Notes under the pieces: generated by a model
What the model was told of the DNA's origin: nothing
Databases searched by the model: none
Seen by the model: the letters and a program-made list of their open reading frames with translations, nothing else
Made by a program: the position numbers and the translations under genes
Shown: one piece after another, positions 24,968-34,537 of the stretch
How the letters are laid out: every line of letters begins with the position of its first letter
How positions within the stretch are numbered: the stretch's first letter is position 1
DNA from: JAFGVL01 sp031553685
Lineage (GTDB): Bacteria; Bacteroidota; Bacteroidia; Bacteroidales; Paludibacteraceae
Direction of reading: 5' to 3'
Length of the DNA stretch: 64,000 nucleotides
NCBI GenBank assembly: GCA_031553685.1
Contig: JAVBLE010000011.1
Location: 26,889 to 90,888 of the forward strand

Positions 24968-26236
24968 TTAAAGCCTATATTCAAAATGCATTTTGTCTAT
25001 TTTTTTTTTAAAACGAACTTTTAATCCTTTTTCTTCAAAATAATGAATGGTTTTATTGATATTCTTTTTCTCTGAAAACATAATATCCCCAAAAATAACT
25101 TTATTATTAATATTTACATTCTCTGCTTGTATATTTATTTTTTCCTTAGGTATAGAAATGTTTACTCCGCTGTGTATTACCAATCTTGAGGAATTTAATA
25201 ATTCTACATTTTCACCCGAATAATCAATCACAATACCTGTTCCGCCGATTTCAGATTTTGGCAGACAGATATTCTTGATCTGAAGATTTATTCCTTTTTG
25301 GGTCTCAAATCTAAATTTAGATATATTCACAAGTATTTCGGTTGAGCTGTAGTTTCCTAAACTATCGGTTAATGCTTTGTTCTCTATATCATCCCATTTA
25401 CGAAGCATATTTGCGTCAATGATTAGGCCGATGAATTCAGAATTTGACCACAATCCAATACTCTGAGTGAAAAGATTTCTTACATTTGTATTGAAAAAAA
25501 GGTTTATTTTGCTCTCTTCAATAATATTTAATATATGCGGTATAGTGTCGGTAAGAATAAATGTATTGAGCAAAAAATCTTCAAAAGGCACATTATTTTT
25601 ATCCAGCGCAACAAGTAGCGGATCAAAGAATTGACCAGTTTCAAGTTCTTTGTATTCGAGTTTGATGTTTGTGTTATATTTTTGATTAATTGTATCAATA
25701 AAAGATTCTATTCCCCCTGTTGAGCTATACATAAAAATCGAAAAAAGAACTGATTTAGGTTTAGTTATTTTGAGCAAAATGTTGACATAATTTTTAGCCG
25801 TTGGTTCAATTTCATTTTCCCAATCAAAATTCGGGATATATTTACTTATAGGACGAGATATTACGGAACCTATTTCAAATTCAACATTTTTTGAACAAGG
25901 TGTAATATTTATACTAATGCTATCTTCTGGGTGAATAAACATTGTTGGACTTTTGAAAGAAACAAGTGTTAAATTCCAAGAAGAATTCAGCGTTTGAAGA
26001 TTTTTATATGCAAAACCATTAAAAGTCTCTTCACCTCCTGCAAGTTTCCAATCAATCAACTTGCTAAACATTTTATAATCTGTAAGGCGATTAAATCGTG
26101 GCAAATAGTTATATTTGATTGGCTCGTTCTTTTGGCAAGTACAAGCATTCATATCAACTGTTATATTTTTTTGAGCTACAAGGTATGCGCATGCATAAGC
26201 AATAAAAATTCCGAGTAGTAATATTTTGACTTTCAT
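24968..26236 (-). CDS. Secreted protein of unknown function between sufB and sufC
   Basis: About 422 residues from MKVKILLLGIFIAYACAYLVA (ATG 26236; the longer frame to 26278 overlaps sufB). The N-terminus is a signal peptide or membrane anchor. The rest is hydrophilic and repeats a beta-strand texture. A segment around NTNIKLEYKELETGQFFDPLL.ALDKNNVPFEDFLL is reminiscent of the STN/secretin N-domain that occurs in TonB receptors and transducers, but I cannot confirm it. It is AT-richer than the suf genes and sits inside their cluster. Confidence 0.55.
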   Translation of the reverse strand: MKVKILLLGIFIAYACAYLVAQKNITVDMNACTCQKNEPIKYNYLPRFNRLTDYKMFSKLIDWKLAGGEETFNGFAYKNLQTLNSSWNLTLVSFKSPTMFIHPEDSISINITPCSKNVEFEIGSVISRPISKYIPNFDWENEIEPTAKNYVNILLKITKPKSVLFSIFMYSSTGGIESFIDTINQKYNTNIKLEYKELETGQFFDPLLVALDKNNVPFEDFLLNTFILTDTIPHILNIIEESKINLFFNTNVRNLFTQSIGLWSNSEFIGLIIDANMLRKWDDIENKALTDSLGNYSSTEILVNISKFRFETQKGINLQIKNICLPKSEIGGTGIVIDYSGENVELLNSSRLVIHSGVNISIPKEKINIQAENVNINNKVIFGDIMFSEKKNINKTIHYFEEKGLKVRFKKKIDKMHFEYRL

Positions 26237-26267
26237 ATTAAATTTAGGTTCAAAACAAAAATACCAA

Positions 26268-27716
26268 TTATCCCACACTTCCCTCCAAACTTACCTGCAA
26301 CAATTTTTGCGCTTCTACTGCAAATTCCATGGGCAGTTTATTCAGTACTTCTTTGGCATAACCGTTTACAATCAGCGCAATGGCATCTTCCGTTCCAATG
26401 CCGCGTTGGTTGCAATAAAACACTTGGTCTTCGCTGATTTTGGATGTGGTGGCTTCGTGTTCCACAATGGCTGTCGGGTTGTGCACATCCATGTAGGGGA
26501 ATGTGTGTGCGCCGCACTTGTCGCCCAAGAGAAGGCTGTCGCACTGCGAGAAATTGTAGGCATTGTCTGCCTTGCCTATCACTTTTACCAGTCCGCGATA
26601 GCTGTTCTGGCTGTGTCCTGCCGAGATACCTTTGGACACAATATGGCTGCGGGTGTTTTTGCCCAGATGAATCATCTTGGTGCCGGTGTCGGCTTGCTGG
26701 TAGTTGTTGGTTACGGCTACGGAGTAAAATTCGCCCGACGAGTTGTCGCCTTGCAAAATGCAACTCGGGTATTTCCAAGTGATAGCCGAACCGGTTTCGA
26801 CTTGTGTCCACGATATTTTAGAGAAATCGCCTTTGCAAATCGCCCGTTTGGTTACGAAGTTGTAAATACCGCCTTTGCCGTTTTTGTCGCCCGGATACCA
26901 GTTTTGCACGGTCGAGTATTTCACTTCGGCGCGTTCATGCACAATGATTTCTACAATAGCGGCGTGCAGTTGGTTTTCGTCGCGCTGTGGGGCGGTGCAG
27001 CCTTCGAGGTATGACACATAGGCATCGTCGTCGGCAACAATAAGTGTGCGCTCAAACTGCCCGGTGTTCATGGCATTGATCCGGAAATAGGTCGAAAGCT
27101 CCATCGGGCAGCGAACGCCTTTGGGGATATACACAAACGAACCGTCGCTAAACACGGCTGTATTGAGTGCAGCAAAATAATTGTCGGTGTACGGCACTAC
27201 CTTGCCGAGATATTGTTTTATCAACTCGGGATAGTCTTTTACCGCTTCGCTAAATGAACAAAAGATTACGCCTTGTTCTGCCAACTTTTCTTTAAAAGTA
27301 GTCTTTACCGAAACGCTGTCCAACACGGCATCAACAGCCATGTTGCTTACACCTGCCAAAATGCCTTGTTCGTGCAATGGGATACCGAGTTTGTCAAAAG
27401 TTTTGAGTAATTCGGGATCCACTTCGTCCATGCTTTTCGGACCTTCTTTCTTTTTGGGAGCGGCGTAATAGTAAATATCCTGATAATCTATTTCGGGAAT
27501 AGTGAGATGTGCCCAAGTCGGCATTTCGAGGGTTGTCCAATGCCGGTAGGCTTTCAGCCGCATTTCGAGCAGCCATTCAGGTTCTTCCTTTTTGGACGAA
27601 ATAAGCCGAACAATATCTTCGTTCAGCCCTTTGGGTATGTAGTCGGTTTCGATATCGGAGGTGAAACCGTATTTGTATTCGCCCTGCGTGAGGTCATTTA
27701 GTATGTCTTCCGGCAT
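26268..27716 (-). CDS. sufB: Fe-S cluster assembly protein SufB
   Basis: Scaffold subunit of SufBC2D. 482 residues. PKGVRCPMELSTYFRIN, SYLEGCTAPQRDENQLHAA and GDKCGAHTFPYMDVHNPTAIVEHEATTSKI are the SufB blocks, including the Cys-containing GCTAP and GDKCGAHT motifs. A -7 box TATCTTTG lies at 27742-27749 on the minus strand. First gene of the cluster. Confidence 0.96.
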   Translation of the reverse strand: MPEDILNDLTQGEYKYGFTSDIETDYIPKGLNEDIVRLISSKKEEPEWLLEMRLKAYRHWTTLEMPTWAHLTIPEIDYQDIYYYAAPKKKEGPKSMDEVDPELLKTFDKLGIPLHEQGILAGVSNMAVDAVLDSVSVKTTFKEKLAEQGVIFCSFSEAVKDYPELIKQYLGKVVPYTDNYFAALNTAVFSDGSFVYIPKGVRCPMELSTYFRINAMNTGQFERTLIVADDDAYVSYLEGCTAPQRDENQLHAAIVEIIVHERAEVKYSTVQNWYPGDKNGKGGIYNFVTKRAICKGDFSKISWTQVETGSAITWKYPSCILQGDNSSGEFYSVAVTNNYQQADTGTKMIHLGKNTRSHIVSKGISAGHSQNSYRGLVKVIGKADNAYNFSQCDSLLLGDKCGAHTFPYMDVHNPTAIVEHEATTSKISEDQVFYCNQRGIGTEDAIALIVNGYAKEVLNKLPMEFAVEAQKLLQVSLEGSVG

Positions 27717-27741
27717 TGTGTTATAACAAATAAATTTTTTT

Positions 27742-27749
27742 CAAAGATA
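27742..27749 (-). promoter_or_regulatory. -7 box for sufB (TATCTTTG)
   Basis: Minus strand match to TAnnTTTG, 26 nt before the sufB start; a TTG lies about 16 nt upstream. Confidence 0.5.
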
Positions 27750-27881
27750 AAATTTTTATTTCAAACAAGTATCTTGTTGCTTAAATTATTCTTTCAATTC
27801 AAAATTAATTAAAGGAAAAAGTATTGGTAGAACTTTTTGCAGTAGATTGCAAATGAGCAATTTTTATGAAGTAAATTTATA

Positions 27882-27913
27882 TAAAAAGAGAAAAGGCGCG
27901 AATTGCTCGCGCC
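27882..27913 (-). terminator. Terminator of the rimP-nusA-infB operon
   Basis: GGCGCGA/TCGCGCC followed on the minus strand by TTTTCTCTTTTT. Confidence 0.85.
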
Positions 27914-27938
27914 CATTTTCAAGTTATATAAGAAGATT

Positions 27939-30788
27939 TTACAAAGTTTTTTTCACTTCAACTAACTCATACCCTTCAATCAAATCGCCAATGCGGATAT
28001 CATTATAGTTAGCAATGTTCAGACCGCACTCATATCCATGAGTTACTTCTTTTACATCGTCTTTGAAGCGTTTGAGCGAGCCAAGTTCACCGCTGTAAAT
28101 CACGATACCATCGCGGATAAGGCGAATTTTCGAACCGCGTTTGATTTTTCCTTCCTTAACCATACATCCGGCAACGGTTCCAACTTTGGTGATTTTGAAC
28201 ACTTCGCGTATCTCAACTGTAGCAGTAATTTCCTCTTTATAGTCGGGCGAAAGCATGCCTTCCATAGCTGCTTTGATTTCTTCGATAGCGTCGTAAATAA
28301 TTGAATATAAGCGGATATCGATTTCTTCTTTCTCTGCTATTTTGCGAGCCGAAGCCGAAGGGCGTACCTGGAATCCGATGATAATGGCATTGGATGCGGC
28401 AGCCAACATAACATCCGACTCGGAAATGGCTCCTACTGCTTTATGAATAACATTTACCTGTATTTCTTCGGTCGAAAGCTTGATCAAAGAATCGGAAAGG
28501 GCTTCGACAGAACCGTCTACATCTCCCTTCACAATTACATTTAATTCTTGGAAATTGCCCAATGCGATACGACGACCAATTTCGTCGAGCGTCAAATGGC
28601 GCGATGTACGCAAGCCTTGCTCGCGTTGCAATTGTTCGCGCTTGTTGGCAATTTCGCGGGCTTCACTTTCGCTGTTCATCACATGGATGTTATCACCGGC
28701 TTGTGGCGCACCGTTCAATCCGAGTATCAACGCAGGTTCAGCAGGTCCGGCTTCGGTAATGCGCTGGTTACGCTCATTGAACATGGCTTTTACTTTGCCA
28801 TAATATTGTCCGGCAATAACCACATCGCCCACGCGCAAAGTTCCGGTTTCGACCAAAACGGTGGATACATATCCACGACCTTTGTCCAACGACGATTCGA
28901 TAATTGAACCAACGGCTTTACGGTTCGGATTTGCTTTTAAATCAAGCATTTCGGCTTCGAGCAATACTTTTTCCAACAGTTCTTTTACATTAAAACCGCT
29001 TTTTGCCGAAATGTCTTGCGACTGGTATTTCCCGCCCCATTCTTCGACCAAATAATTCATGCCGGCAAGGGCTTCCTTGATTTTTTCAGGGTTAGCACTG
29101 TCTTTATCTATTTTATTAATAGCAAATACAATGGGTACATTGGCTGCCGAAGCATGGTTGATTGCCTCAATGGTTTGCGGCATCACGGCATCATCCGCAG
29201 CCACAATGATAATAGCAATGTCTGTAACCTTTGCTCCACGCGCACGCATGGCGGTAAAGGCTTCGTGTCCGGGTGTATCGAGGAATGTGATGTGTTTGCC
29301 GCTTGGCAAAGCTACATTGTAAGCTCCAATATGTTGAGTGATTCCTCCTGCTTCACCGGCAATCACATTGGCTTTGCGGATATAATCGAGGAGCGATGTT
29401 TTACCATGATCCACATGTCCCATTACGGCGACAATCGGTGCGCGAGATACTAAATCTTCGGGTGCATCTTCTTCTTCGGCAATGGCTTCGATTACTTCGG
29501 CACTTACAAATTCGGTAGTGAAACCAAATTCGTCGGCTACAATTTTGATCGTTTCGGCGTCCAAGCGTTGGTTGATAGATACCATCAAACCAAGGCTCAT
29601 ACAGGTCCCGATAATTTGATTGATAGACACATTCATCATCACAGCCAAATCGTTGGCGGTAACAAACTCGGTCAATTTCAATGTTTTGTCTTCCAAGCGG
29701 TCAAGCTCTTCTTGTTCCTCGCGGCGAGCTTGGATATTTCCGCGTTTGTCTTTGCGGTATTTCGCTCCTTTTACTTTCTTTTCGGTAAGGCGCGCAAGCG
29801 TTTCTTTTACTTGCTTTTGTACATCTTCTTCATTGACTTCAACTTTAGCGGTTTTTTTGAATTTGTTATGTTTTCCGCCACCTTGTTGTTGGTTGGGTCG
29901 CTGTCCGCCGCCACCTTGTTGGTTTGGTCGTTGCCCGCCACCGCCACCTTGTGTGGTGGAGGCTTTGGTTATGTCCACTTTTTCTTGACCAATGCGATTG
30001 CGTTTTTTCTTTTCACCGTCGCGGTCGTTGCGTTCTTTGCGGCGTTCTTCTTTTGTTTTCTTGTCGGGGCGCGTTTTGTCGTTGATTGAAGATAAATCAA
30101 TTTTATTCACAATCTTTGGTCCTGAAAGTGTTTTAGGAGCGTTGAGGGTGAATATTTCCACTTCTTTTTTCTGTGGTGTTACCGATTCTACTGTTGGTTC
30201 AGGAAGGGTTTCATGTTCAATTTTTGATTTTGGAGCCGGTTGCACCTTTTCCGGTTTTTTGTCCAAGTCAATTTTGCCCACCGTTTTGAATTGCGGACGG
30301 TCTTTGTCGTCGATCTTTACAGAGACAAGTTCCTCTTTTTTAGGCTCAACCGGTTTTTTCTCCTTTTTAGGTTCGGGAGCAGGTTCCGGCTTGGGTTCAG
30401 CCTTTTTAGGTTCCGGCTTTTTGCTGAGGCTATCCAAATCAATTTTGCCCACCGTTTTGAATTGCGGACGCTCATTCTCTTCTATTTTTACAGAAACAAC
30501 CTCTTCTTCTTTCTTTTTCTCAACCCTTTTAGCCTCATCAAACCCTTCAATAGCAACTGTTTGTTGCTTTTCTTTGGCTTGTTTTTGTTGTTGAGCGAAC
30601 TTTTCAGATTCGATTTTCAGACTTTTATCCTTGCTAAATTCCATCACAAGCAAATTGTATTGTTCGTCCGAAATTTTATGGTTCGGATTTTCCTCTACAT
30701 CTGCTTGTCCTTTTTTGTGCAAGAACTCTACTGCGGTAGAAAGTCCTACATTCAAATCTTTTACTGCTTTGCTTAATCGTATCGACAT
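27939..30788 (-). CDS. infB: Translation initiation factor IF-2
   Basis: GTPase that positions initiator tRNA on the ribosome. 949 residues. The N-terminal IF2_N element (IRLSKAVKDLNVGLSTAVEFL) leads into a long Lys/Glu/Pro-rich linker with near-duplicate segments (RPQFKTVGKIDLD occurs twice) and a Gly/Gln-rich stretch, then the G domain with GHVDHGKTSLL, DTPGHEAFT and NKIDKD, then domains II-IV. The linker repeats are at DNA level too. Third gene of the operon. Confidence 0.97.
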   Translation of the reverse strand: MSIRLSKAVKDLNVGLSTAVEFLHKKGQADVEENPNHKISDEQYNLLVMEFSKDKSLKIESEKFAQQQKQAKEKQQTVAIEGFDEAKRVEKKKEEEVVSVKIEENERPQFKTVGKIDLDSLSKKPEPKKAEPKPEPAPEPKKEKKPVEPKKEELVSVKIDDKDRPQFKTVGKIDLDKKPEKVQPAPKSKIEHETLPEPTVESVTPQKKEVEIFTLNAPKTLSGPKIVNKIDLSSINDKTRPDKKTKEERRKERNDRDGEKKKRNRIGQEKVDITKASTTQGGGGGQRPNQQGGGGQRPNQQQGGGKHNKFKKTAKVEVNEEDVQKQVKETLARLTEKKVKGAKYRKDKRGNIQARREEQEELDRLEDKTLKLTEFVTANDLAVMMNVSINQIIGTCMSLGLMVSINQRLDAETIKIVADEFGFTTEFVSAEVIEAIAEEEDAPEDLVSRAPIVAVMGHVDHGKTSLLDYIRKANVIAGEAGGITQHIGAYNVALPSGKHITFLDTPGHEAFTAMRARGAKVTDIAIIIVAADDAVMPQTIEAINHASAANVPIVFAINKIDKDSANPEKIKEALAGMNYLVEEWGGKYQSQDISAKSGFNVKELLEKVLLEAEMLDLKANPNRKAVGSIIESSLDKGRGYVSTVLVETGTLRVGDVVIAGQYYGKVKAMFNERNQRITEAGPAEPALILGLNGAPQAGDNIHVMNSESEAREIANKREQLQREQGLRTSRHLTLDEIGRRIALGNFQELNVIVKGDVDGSVEALSDSLIKLSTEEIQVNVIHKAVGAISESDVMLAAASNAIIIGFQVRPSASARKIAEKEEIDIRLYSIIYDAIEEIKAAMEGMLSPDYKEEITATVEIREVFKITKVGTVAGCMVKEGKIKRGSKIRLIRDGIVIYSGELGSLKRFKDDVKEVTHGYECGLNIANYNDIRIGDLIEGYELVEVKKTL

Positions 30789-30899
30789 ATTTTTTTTATT
30801 GACTATTTTTTTATTGACTATTTAGTTATTGACCATTGACTATTTGTATCTACTTGTTTGAAAAATTGTAAATTGTAAATCGTCAAATTGTAAATAGAA

Positions 30900-32147
30900 T
30901 TAGTCTTCAAATTCCGAACGAAGAATATCCAACATATCGTCGATGGTTTCTTCTTCGAGGTCGGTGCGGGCAATCAGGGTTTCGCGCGGAATTGCCAACA
31001 CGCTTTTTGCCGTGTCGCAACCGATAGCTTTCAGTGCGTCGATTACCCAAGCATCTATTTCGTCGCTGAATTCGTCCAAATAAATATCTTCTTCGTCTTG
31101 CTCGTCAAGTTCGCGATATACATCCAATACATATTCGGTGAGCATACTTGCCAGCTTGATATTCGAACCGCCTTTACCAATGGCTTGCGATACTTCTTCG
31201 GGCTTCAAATACACTTCGGCTTTTTTCTCTTCTTCATTTAGTTTGATGGAAGAAATTTTTGCCGGACTGAGTGCGCGCGAGATAAACAAACTTACATTGG
31301 GTGTATAGTTGATTACATCGATGTTTTCGTTGCGAAGTTCGCGTACGATCCCGTGAATACGGGCACCTTTCATTCCTACACATGCTCCAACCGGGTCGAT
31401 ACGGTCGTCATACGATTCTACGGCTACTTTGGCGCGTTCGCCGGGTATGCGGGCTATTTTTTTGATTGTGATCAATCCTTCGTGAATTTCGGGCACTTCG
31501 AGTTCGAACAAGCGTTGTAGGAACAATGGCGAAGTGCGCGAAAGCATGATTTTAGGATTGTTATTTAAATTGTCCACTTTGGCAACCACCGCGCGAACGG
31601 TTTCACCCTTGCGGTAGAAATCAGACGGGATTTGCTCCGTTTTAGGCAAAAGCATTTCGTTACCGTCGCTATCAAGCAACAGGATTTCTTTTTTCCATAC
31701 CTGATATACTTCACCACTCACAATTTGCCCAACCATTTCGCTGTATTTGCTGTAAAGCGAACTTTTTTGCAATTCCAATATTTTTGAAGCAAGCGTTTGG
31801 CGCAAAGTCAAAATAGCACGGCGACCAAATGAAAGGAAATCAACGGCATCGGTTACTTCTTCGCCCACTTCGTAGTCGGTATCAATTTTTTTAGCATCCG
31901 AAAGAGATATTTGCGTGTTCGAGTCTTCGTAATCTTCGTCGGCAACTACTTCGCGGTTGTGCCAAATTTCAAAGTCGCCTTTATCCGGATTGATAATCAC
32001 ATCATAATTTTCGTCCGAACCGAAAAGTTTAGCGATAGCACTACGGAACGATTCTTCCAAAACGCCTACCATTGTGGCGCGATCGATGTTTTTTAACTCT
32101 TTAAATTCCGAAAAAGTATCAATCAAATTGATTCCTGTCTTGCTCAT
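30900..32147 (-). CDS. nusA: Transcription termination/antitermination factor NusA
   Basis: 415 residues: NusA N-terminal domain, S1 domain (GQIVSGEVYQVWKKEI), KH1 and KH2 (VGACVGMKGARIHGIV; IGKGGSNIKLASML), and a short acidic C-terminus. It lacks the long repeats of E. coli NusA, as is normal for Bacteroidetes. Starts 1 nt after the rimP stop, so coupled. The 111-nt gap to infB holds several short TATTGACTATTT repeats. Confidence 0.96.
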   Translation of the reverse strand: MSKTGINLIDTFSEFKELKNIDRATMVGVLEESFRSAIAKLFGSDENYDVIINPDKGDFEIWHNREVVADEDYEDSNTQISLSDAKKIDTDYEVGEEVTDAVDFLSFGRRAILTLRQTLASKILELQKSSLYSKYSEMVGQIVSGEVYQVWKKEILLLDSDGNEMLLPKTEQIPSDFYRKGETVRAVVAKVDNLNNNPKIMLSRTSPLFLQRLFELEVPEIHEGLITIKKIARIPGERAKVAVESYDDRIDPVGACVGMKGARIHGIVRELRNENIDVINYTPNVSLFISRALSPAKISSIKLNEEEKKAEVYLKPEEVSQAIGKGGSNIKLASMLTEYVLDVYRELDEQDEEDIYLDEFSDEIDAWVIDALKAIGCDTAKSVLAIPRETLIARTDLEEETIDDMLDILRSEFED

Positions 32148-32148
32148 T

Positions 32149-32616
32149 TTATTTGAATTGAATAAGATATTTAGTGTATTTTATTTCTTCGTAAGTGTGT
32201 GAAACGGGTTCTTTCACAGTAATTTTCCGCTTGGCGCCTTCGGGTTTTATTTGTTTTTCTACCTCGATGGTGAATTGATTTTCATCTGCCGAAACGAGTG
32301 TGCCTTCCATTTTCTTTCCGGTTTGGGTAAGTACTTCTACTTCGTTCCCGATATTTTTCAAGTATTGTTTCAACACTTTGAAAGGTTGCGTAAGCCCTGC
32401 CGAACCGACTTCGAGCGCATAATCCTCTACATCGCGGTCGAGGCGCGATTCGATAAACCGTGTAAGCTCGGCGCAGAAATCAATATCAACGCCAACGGTA
32501 TTGTCTATTTCGACTACAATGGTATTGTCTGCCGATACTTTTACATCGACCAAAAAATATTCTGTTCCCTGCAGTTTTTCTTCAACAATTTGATTTACAA
32601 TCGATTTATCTATCAT
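32149..32616 (-). CDS. rimP: Ribosome maturation factor RimP
   Basis: 155 residues. Alpha/beta N-terminal domain with DYALEVGSAGLTQPFK (the VSSPGLdRPL-type motif in diverged form) and a C-terminal SH3-like domain. Required for 30S maturation. Its place ahead of nusA and infB is the classic order and makes the call firm. It has a well-formed promoter. Confidence 0.93.
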   Translation of the reverse strand: MIDKSIVNQIVEEKLQGTEYFLVDVKVSADNTIVVEIDNTVGVDIDFCAELTRFIESRLDRDVEDYALEVGSAGLTQPFKVLKQYLKNIGNEVEVLTQTGKKMEGTLVSADENQFTIEVEKQIKPEGAKRKITVKEPVSHTYEEIKYTKYLIQFK

Positions 32617-32681
32617 GCGGTAATTCTATCGAACAACGAAGGGGACTTGCGTGTCCCCCTCCCGTATTGTCTATTTCGATG

Positions 32682-32712
32682 CAAAAATAGTTATAATATT
32701 TTGATTGACAAA
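32682..32712 (-). promoter_or_regulatory. Promoter of rimP-nusA-infB (TTTG-19-TATTTTTG)
   Basis: Minus strand: TTTG at 32709-32712, 19-bp spacer, TATTTTTG at 32682-32689. The ~60-nt leader that follows carries a GGGGGAC/GTCCCC hairpin (32641-32660). Confidence 0.75.
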
Positions 32713-32724
32713 TTTTTTCGTATT

Positions 32725-32845
32725 TTGATAATGAAATATCCATAAACAAAGCACACCAAACGCAATGAATAATTCATGGATATTCTATGTGACAACCGAA
32801 GGTCATAACCAACAAGAATAATTGAAAATAAAATTACACACACAT
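32725..32845 (+). ncRNA. Candidate non-coding RNA, hairpin family 2 (copy B)
   Basis: AATATCCA (32735-32742) pairs with TGGATATT (32777-32784), enclosing CAATGAATAA (32763-32772). Copy A at 7598 has different but complementary arms, so the helix covaries. Downstream ATTGAAAATAAAATTA (32821-32836) is also shared. A 20-nt motif AACCGAAGGTCATAACCAAC (32794-32813) recurs with two changes at 53803-53822. On the plus strand it would end at the hairpin 32846-32882. The promoter is not clear, so transcription direction is inferred. Confidence 0.45.
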
Positions 32846-32882
32846 AAAAAAAGCCCATTATCTTCTAGATAACAGGCTTTTC
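32846..32882. terminator. Bidirectional terminator after the OmpP1 gene
   Basis: AAAAAGCC/GGCTTTTT with inner TTATC/GATAA. A T-run is available on both strands. Confidence 0.8.
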
Positions 32883-32906
32883 GGTTGATGTTTTGTTTTT
32901 TAAGTA

Positions 32907-34352
32907 TTAGAATTTATAATCAATCCCGATTCCAATAGATTTGCTGTCGCGGTCATAAGTGCGGTTCGACTGAACTGTTCCGATTGCTGTCGGAGTACTT
33001 ACTGTATAAGTTTCTGGTGTATAGAAAGTCATTAATCCTCCTACATTGACAGATAGTTTATCTGTAAATGCATACTTCGCTCCTAAACCAATACATTGAT
33101 TAGTTAAAGAATGGGCAATGTCGCTTTGGTACTTTTCATTTACACCAATCGAACTGTATTGGTAGCCGGTACTCAAAGTGAGTTTTTTAGTAATGCCCCA
33201 TTCAATGCCAAGTGTGTATTCGCTTGTATTATTATCAATAAAATCGGCTTTATTAATAATTGTTCTAGTAGCCGGATTCCATGTTTCCATGGTGGCATTC
33301 TTATCAAAATAATACAAGAAACCTCCCGAAATTTTTAAGTTATCAAGAATACCATAACTTGCACCCACTGTCAACAATGCAGGCACATCTGAGCGAAGTT
33401 CCTGATCATTGGGGAATAACCCGAAATCATCTTTCTCAGTGTCGTTTGTAACGGTCATGTTGGTATTAAATTCATATTTTACACCTACATTCAATTTGTT
33501 TAATTTAAAATCAACACCTAATATTGGTGTATAGCCAATACCGCTTTGAGTAGCCGATAATTCTTTATCTGAAACGCTTGCTGCTTTTGCATTAAGGGCA
33601 TCAACAACAGCTTGAGGCTGACCTGCCATTTGAGCATATTGCGCTGCTGTAGCAAAAAACTGTTGAGCTGGTATCATTGCGCTGGTTGGGTTAAAAGGAG
33701 CGGTTGGATTAACTTGTATATTTTTCAAATATCCTTCATACGAATTTGAGGCAATCAACATACGCACACCAGCAAAGCCGCTTAACATTTCTGTTATTTT
33801 ATATGCTGCACCGGCTTGCACTCCATACGAAATGCTTTTACCATCAAGCATCGATTCTACCGAATATTTAGTGGTAGACATTCCCATTCCGCCCATTGAT
33901 ACAGGAGCTGTAATTGCTGCAGGAAGAACAGAAACAGGGATTTCAGTCATAGGAATCCCATTGTCAAATTTCACACTACCTCCACCTGCAGTAGGGTTGA
34001 AACCAAGTGAAAATGCTAATTTTTCATTCATTTTATATGCAGCATAAACACCTGGAAACAGAGGTGTGAAAAGGTTTCCCTCAAATTCTTTAGGTGTTGG
34101 TTGCAACATCGAATAATCGTCGGTAATAGTTCGCGTTTGCCAAACAAATTGATTGTTCAGCGAAATCGTTAATCCTTTGTCGAAAAATGCTGTTCCGGCA
34201 GGGTTGTAAAATACCGCGTCGGCATCAGTTGATGCTTGGCGTGAAAGCATGCGCGTATATTGCGCACTTTGATTTTGATTTGTTACTAAGCCTCCGGCAA
34301 AAGCCATTGCCGATAACGCTAATCCTGAGATTAAAAGCAGCGTTTTTTTCAT
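32907..34352 (-). CDS. OmpP1/FadL/TodX-family outer membrane transporter
   Basis: 481 residues. Signal peptide (MKKTLLLISGLALSAMAFAG). The mature N-terminus GLVTNQNQSAQYTRMLSRQASTDADAVFYNPAGTAF has the family NPAG motif of the plug, followed by a beta-barrel of alternating strands and a C-terminal Phe (GIGIDYKF) for BAM recognition. Such porins import hydrophobic compounds such as fatty acids; the substrate here is unknown. Confidence 0.88.
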   Translation of the reverse strand: MKKTLLLISGLALSAMAFAGGLVTNQNQSAQYTRMLSRQASTDADAVFYNPAGTAFFDKGLTISLNNQFVWQTRTITDDYSMLQPTPKEFEGNLFTPLFPGVYAAYKMNEKLAFSLGFNPTAGGGSVKFDNGIPMTEIPVSVLPAAITAPVSMGGMGMSTTKYSVESMLDGKSISYGVQAGAAYKITEMLSGFAGVRMLIASNSYEGYLKNIQVNPTAPFNPTSAMIPAQQFFATAAQYAQMAGQPQAVVDALNAKAASVSDKELSATQSGIGYTPILGVDFKLNKLNVGVKYEFNTNMTVTNDTEKDDFGLFPNDQELRSDVPALLTVGASYGILDNLKISGGFLYYFDKNATMETWNPATRTIINKADFIDNNTSEYTLGIEWGITKKLTLSTGYQYSSIGVNEKYQSDIAHSLTNQCIGLGAKYAFTDKLSVNVGGLMTFYTPETYTVSTPTAIGTVQSNRTYDRDSKSIGIGIDYKF

Positions 34353-34487
34353 AACTTTCTAATTTTTAGTTTAAGAACAAAAAGAGCCATGGCAATTTTC
34401 TTTCTGTTCAAAATAAATTTTGTTTTAGTTTTTAGCCATGTTTTGTTGTAACCGCAAAAATCTTTTGCAAGTTGCGGATATCGAAAG

Positions 34488-34532
34488 AAAAAATCGTGAA
34501 ACTGCATGTATCAAGCAGATTCACGATTTTTT
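34488..34532 (-). terminator. gpmI terminator
   Basis: AAAATCGTGAA pairs with TTCACGATTTT, with a T/A-rich flank on each side. Confidence 0.75.
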
Positions 34533-34537
34533 ACTAT

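Noticed and set aside
30240..30776. 178-residue Phe-rich plus-strand frame opposite infB
   Set aside because: Complement of the Lys/Glu-rich IF-2 linker; composition explains it.
30789..30899. Short TATTGACTATTT repeats between nusA and infB as a regulatory array
   Set aside because: Only three to four imperfect copies in AT-rich intergenic DNA; no dyad or promoter match.
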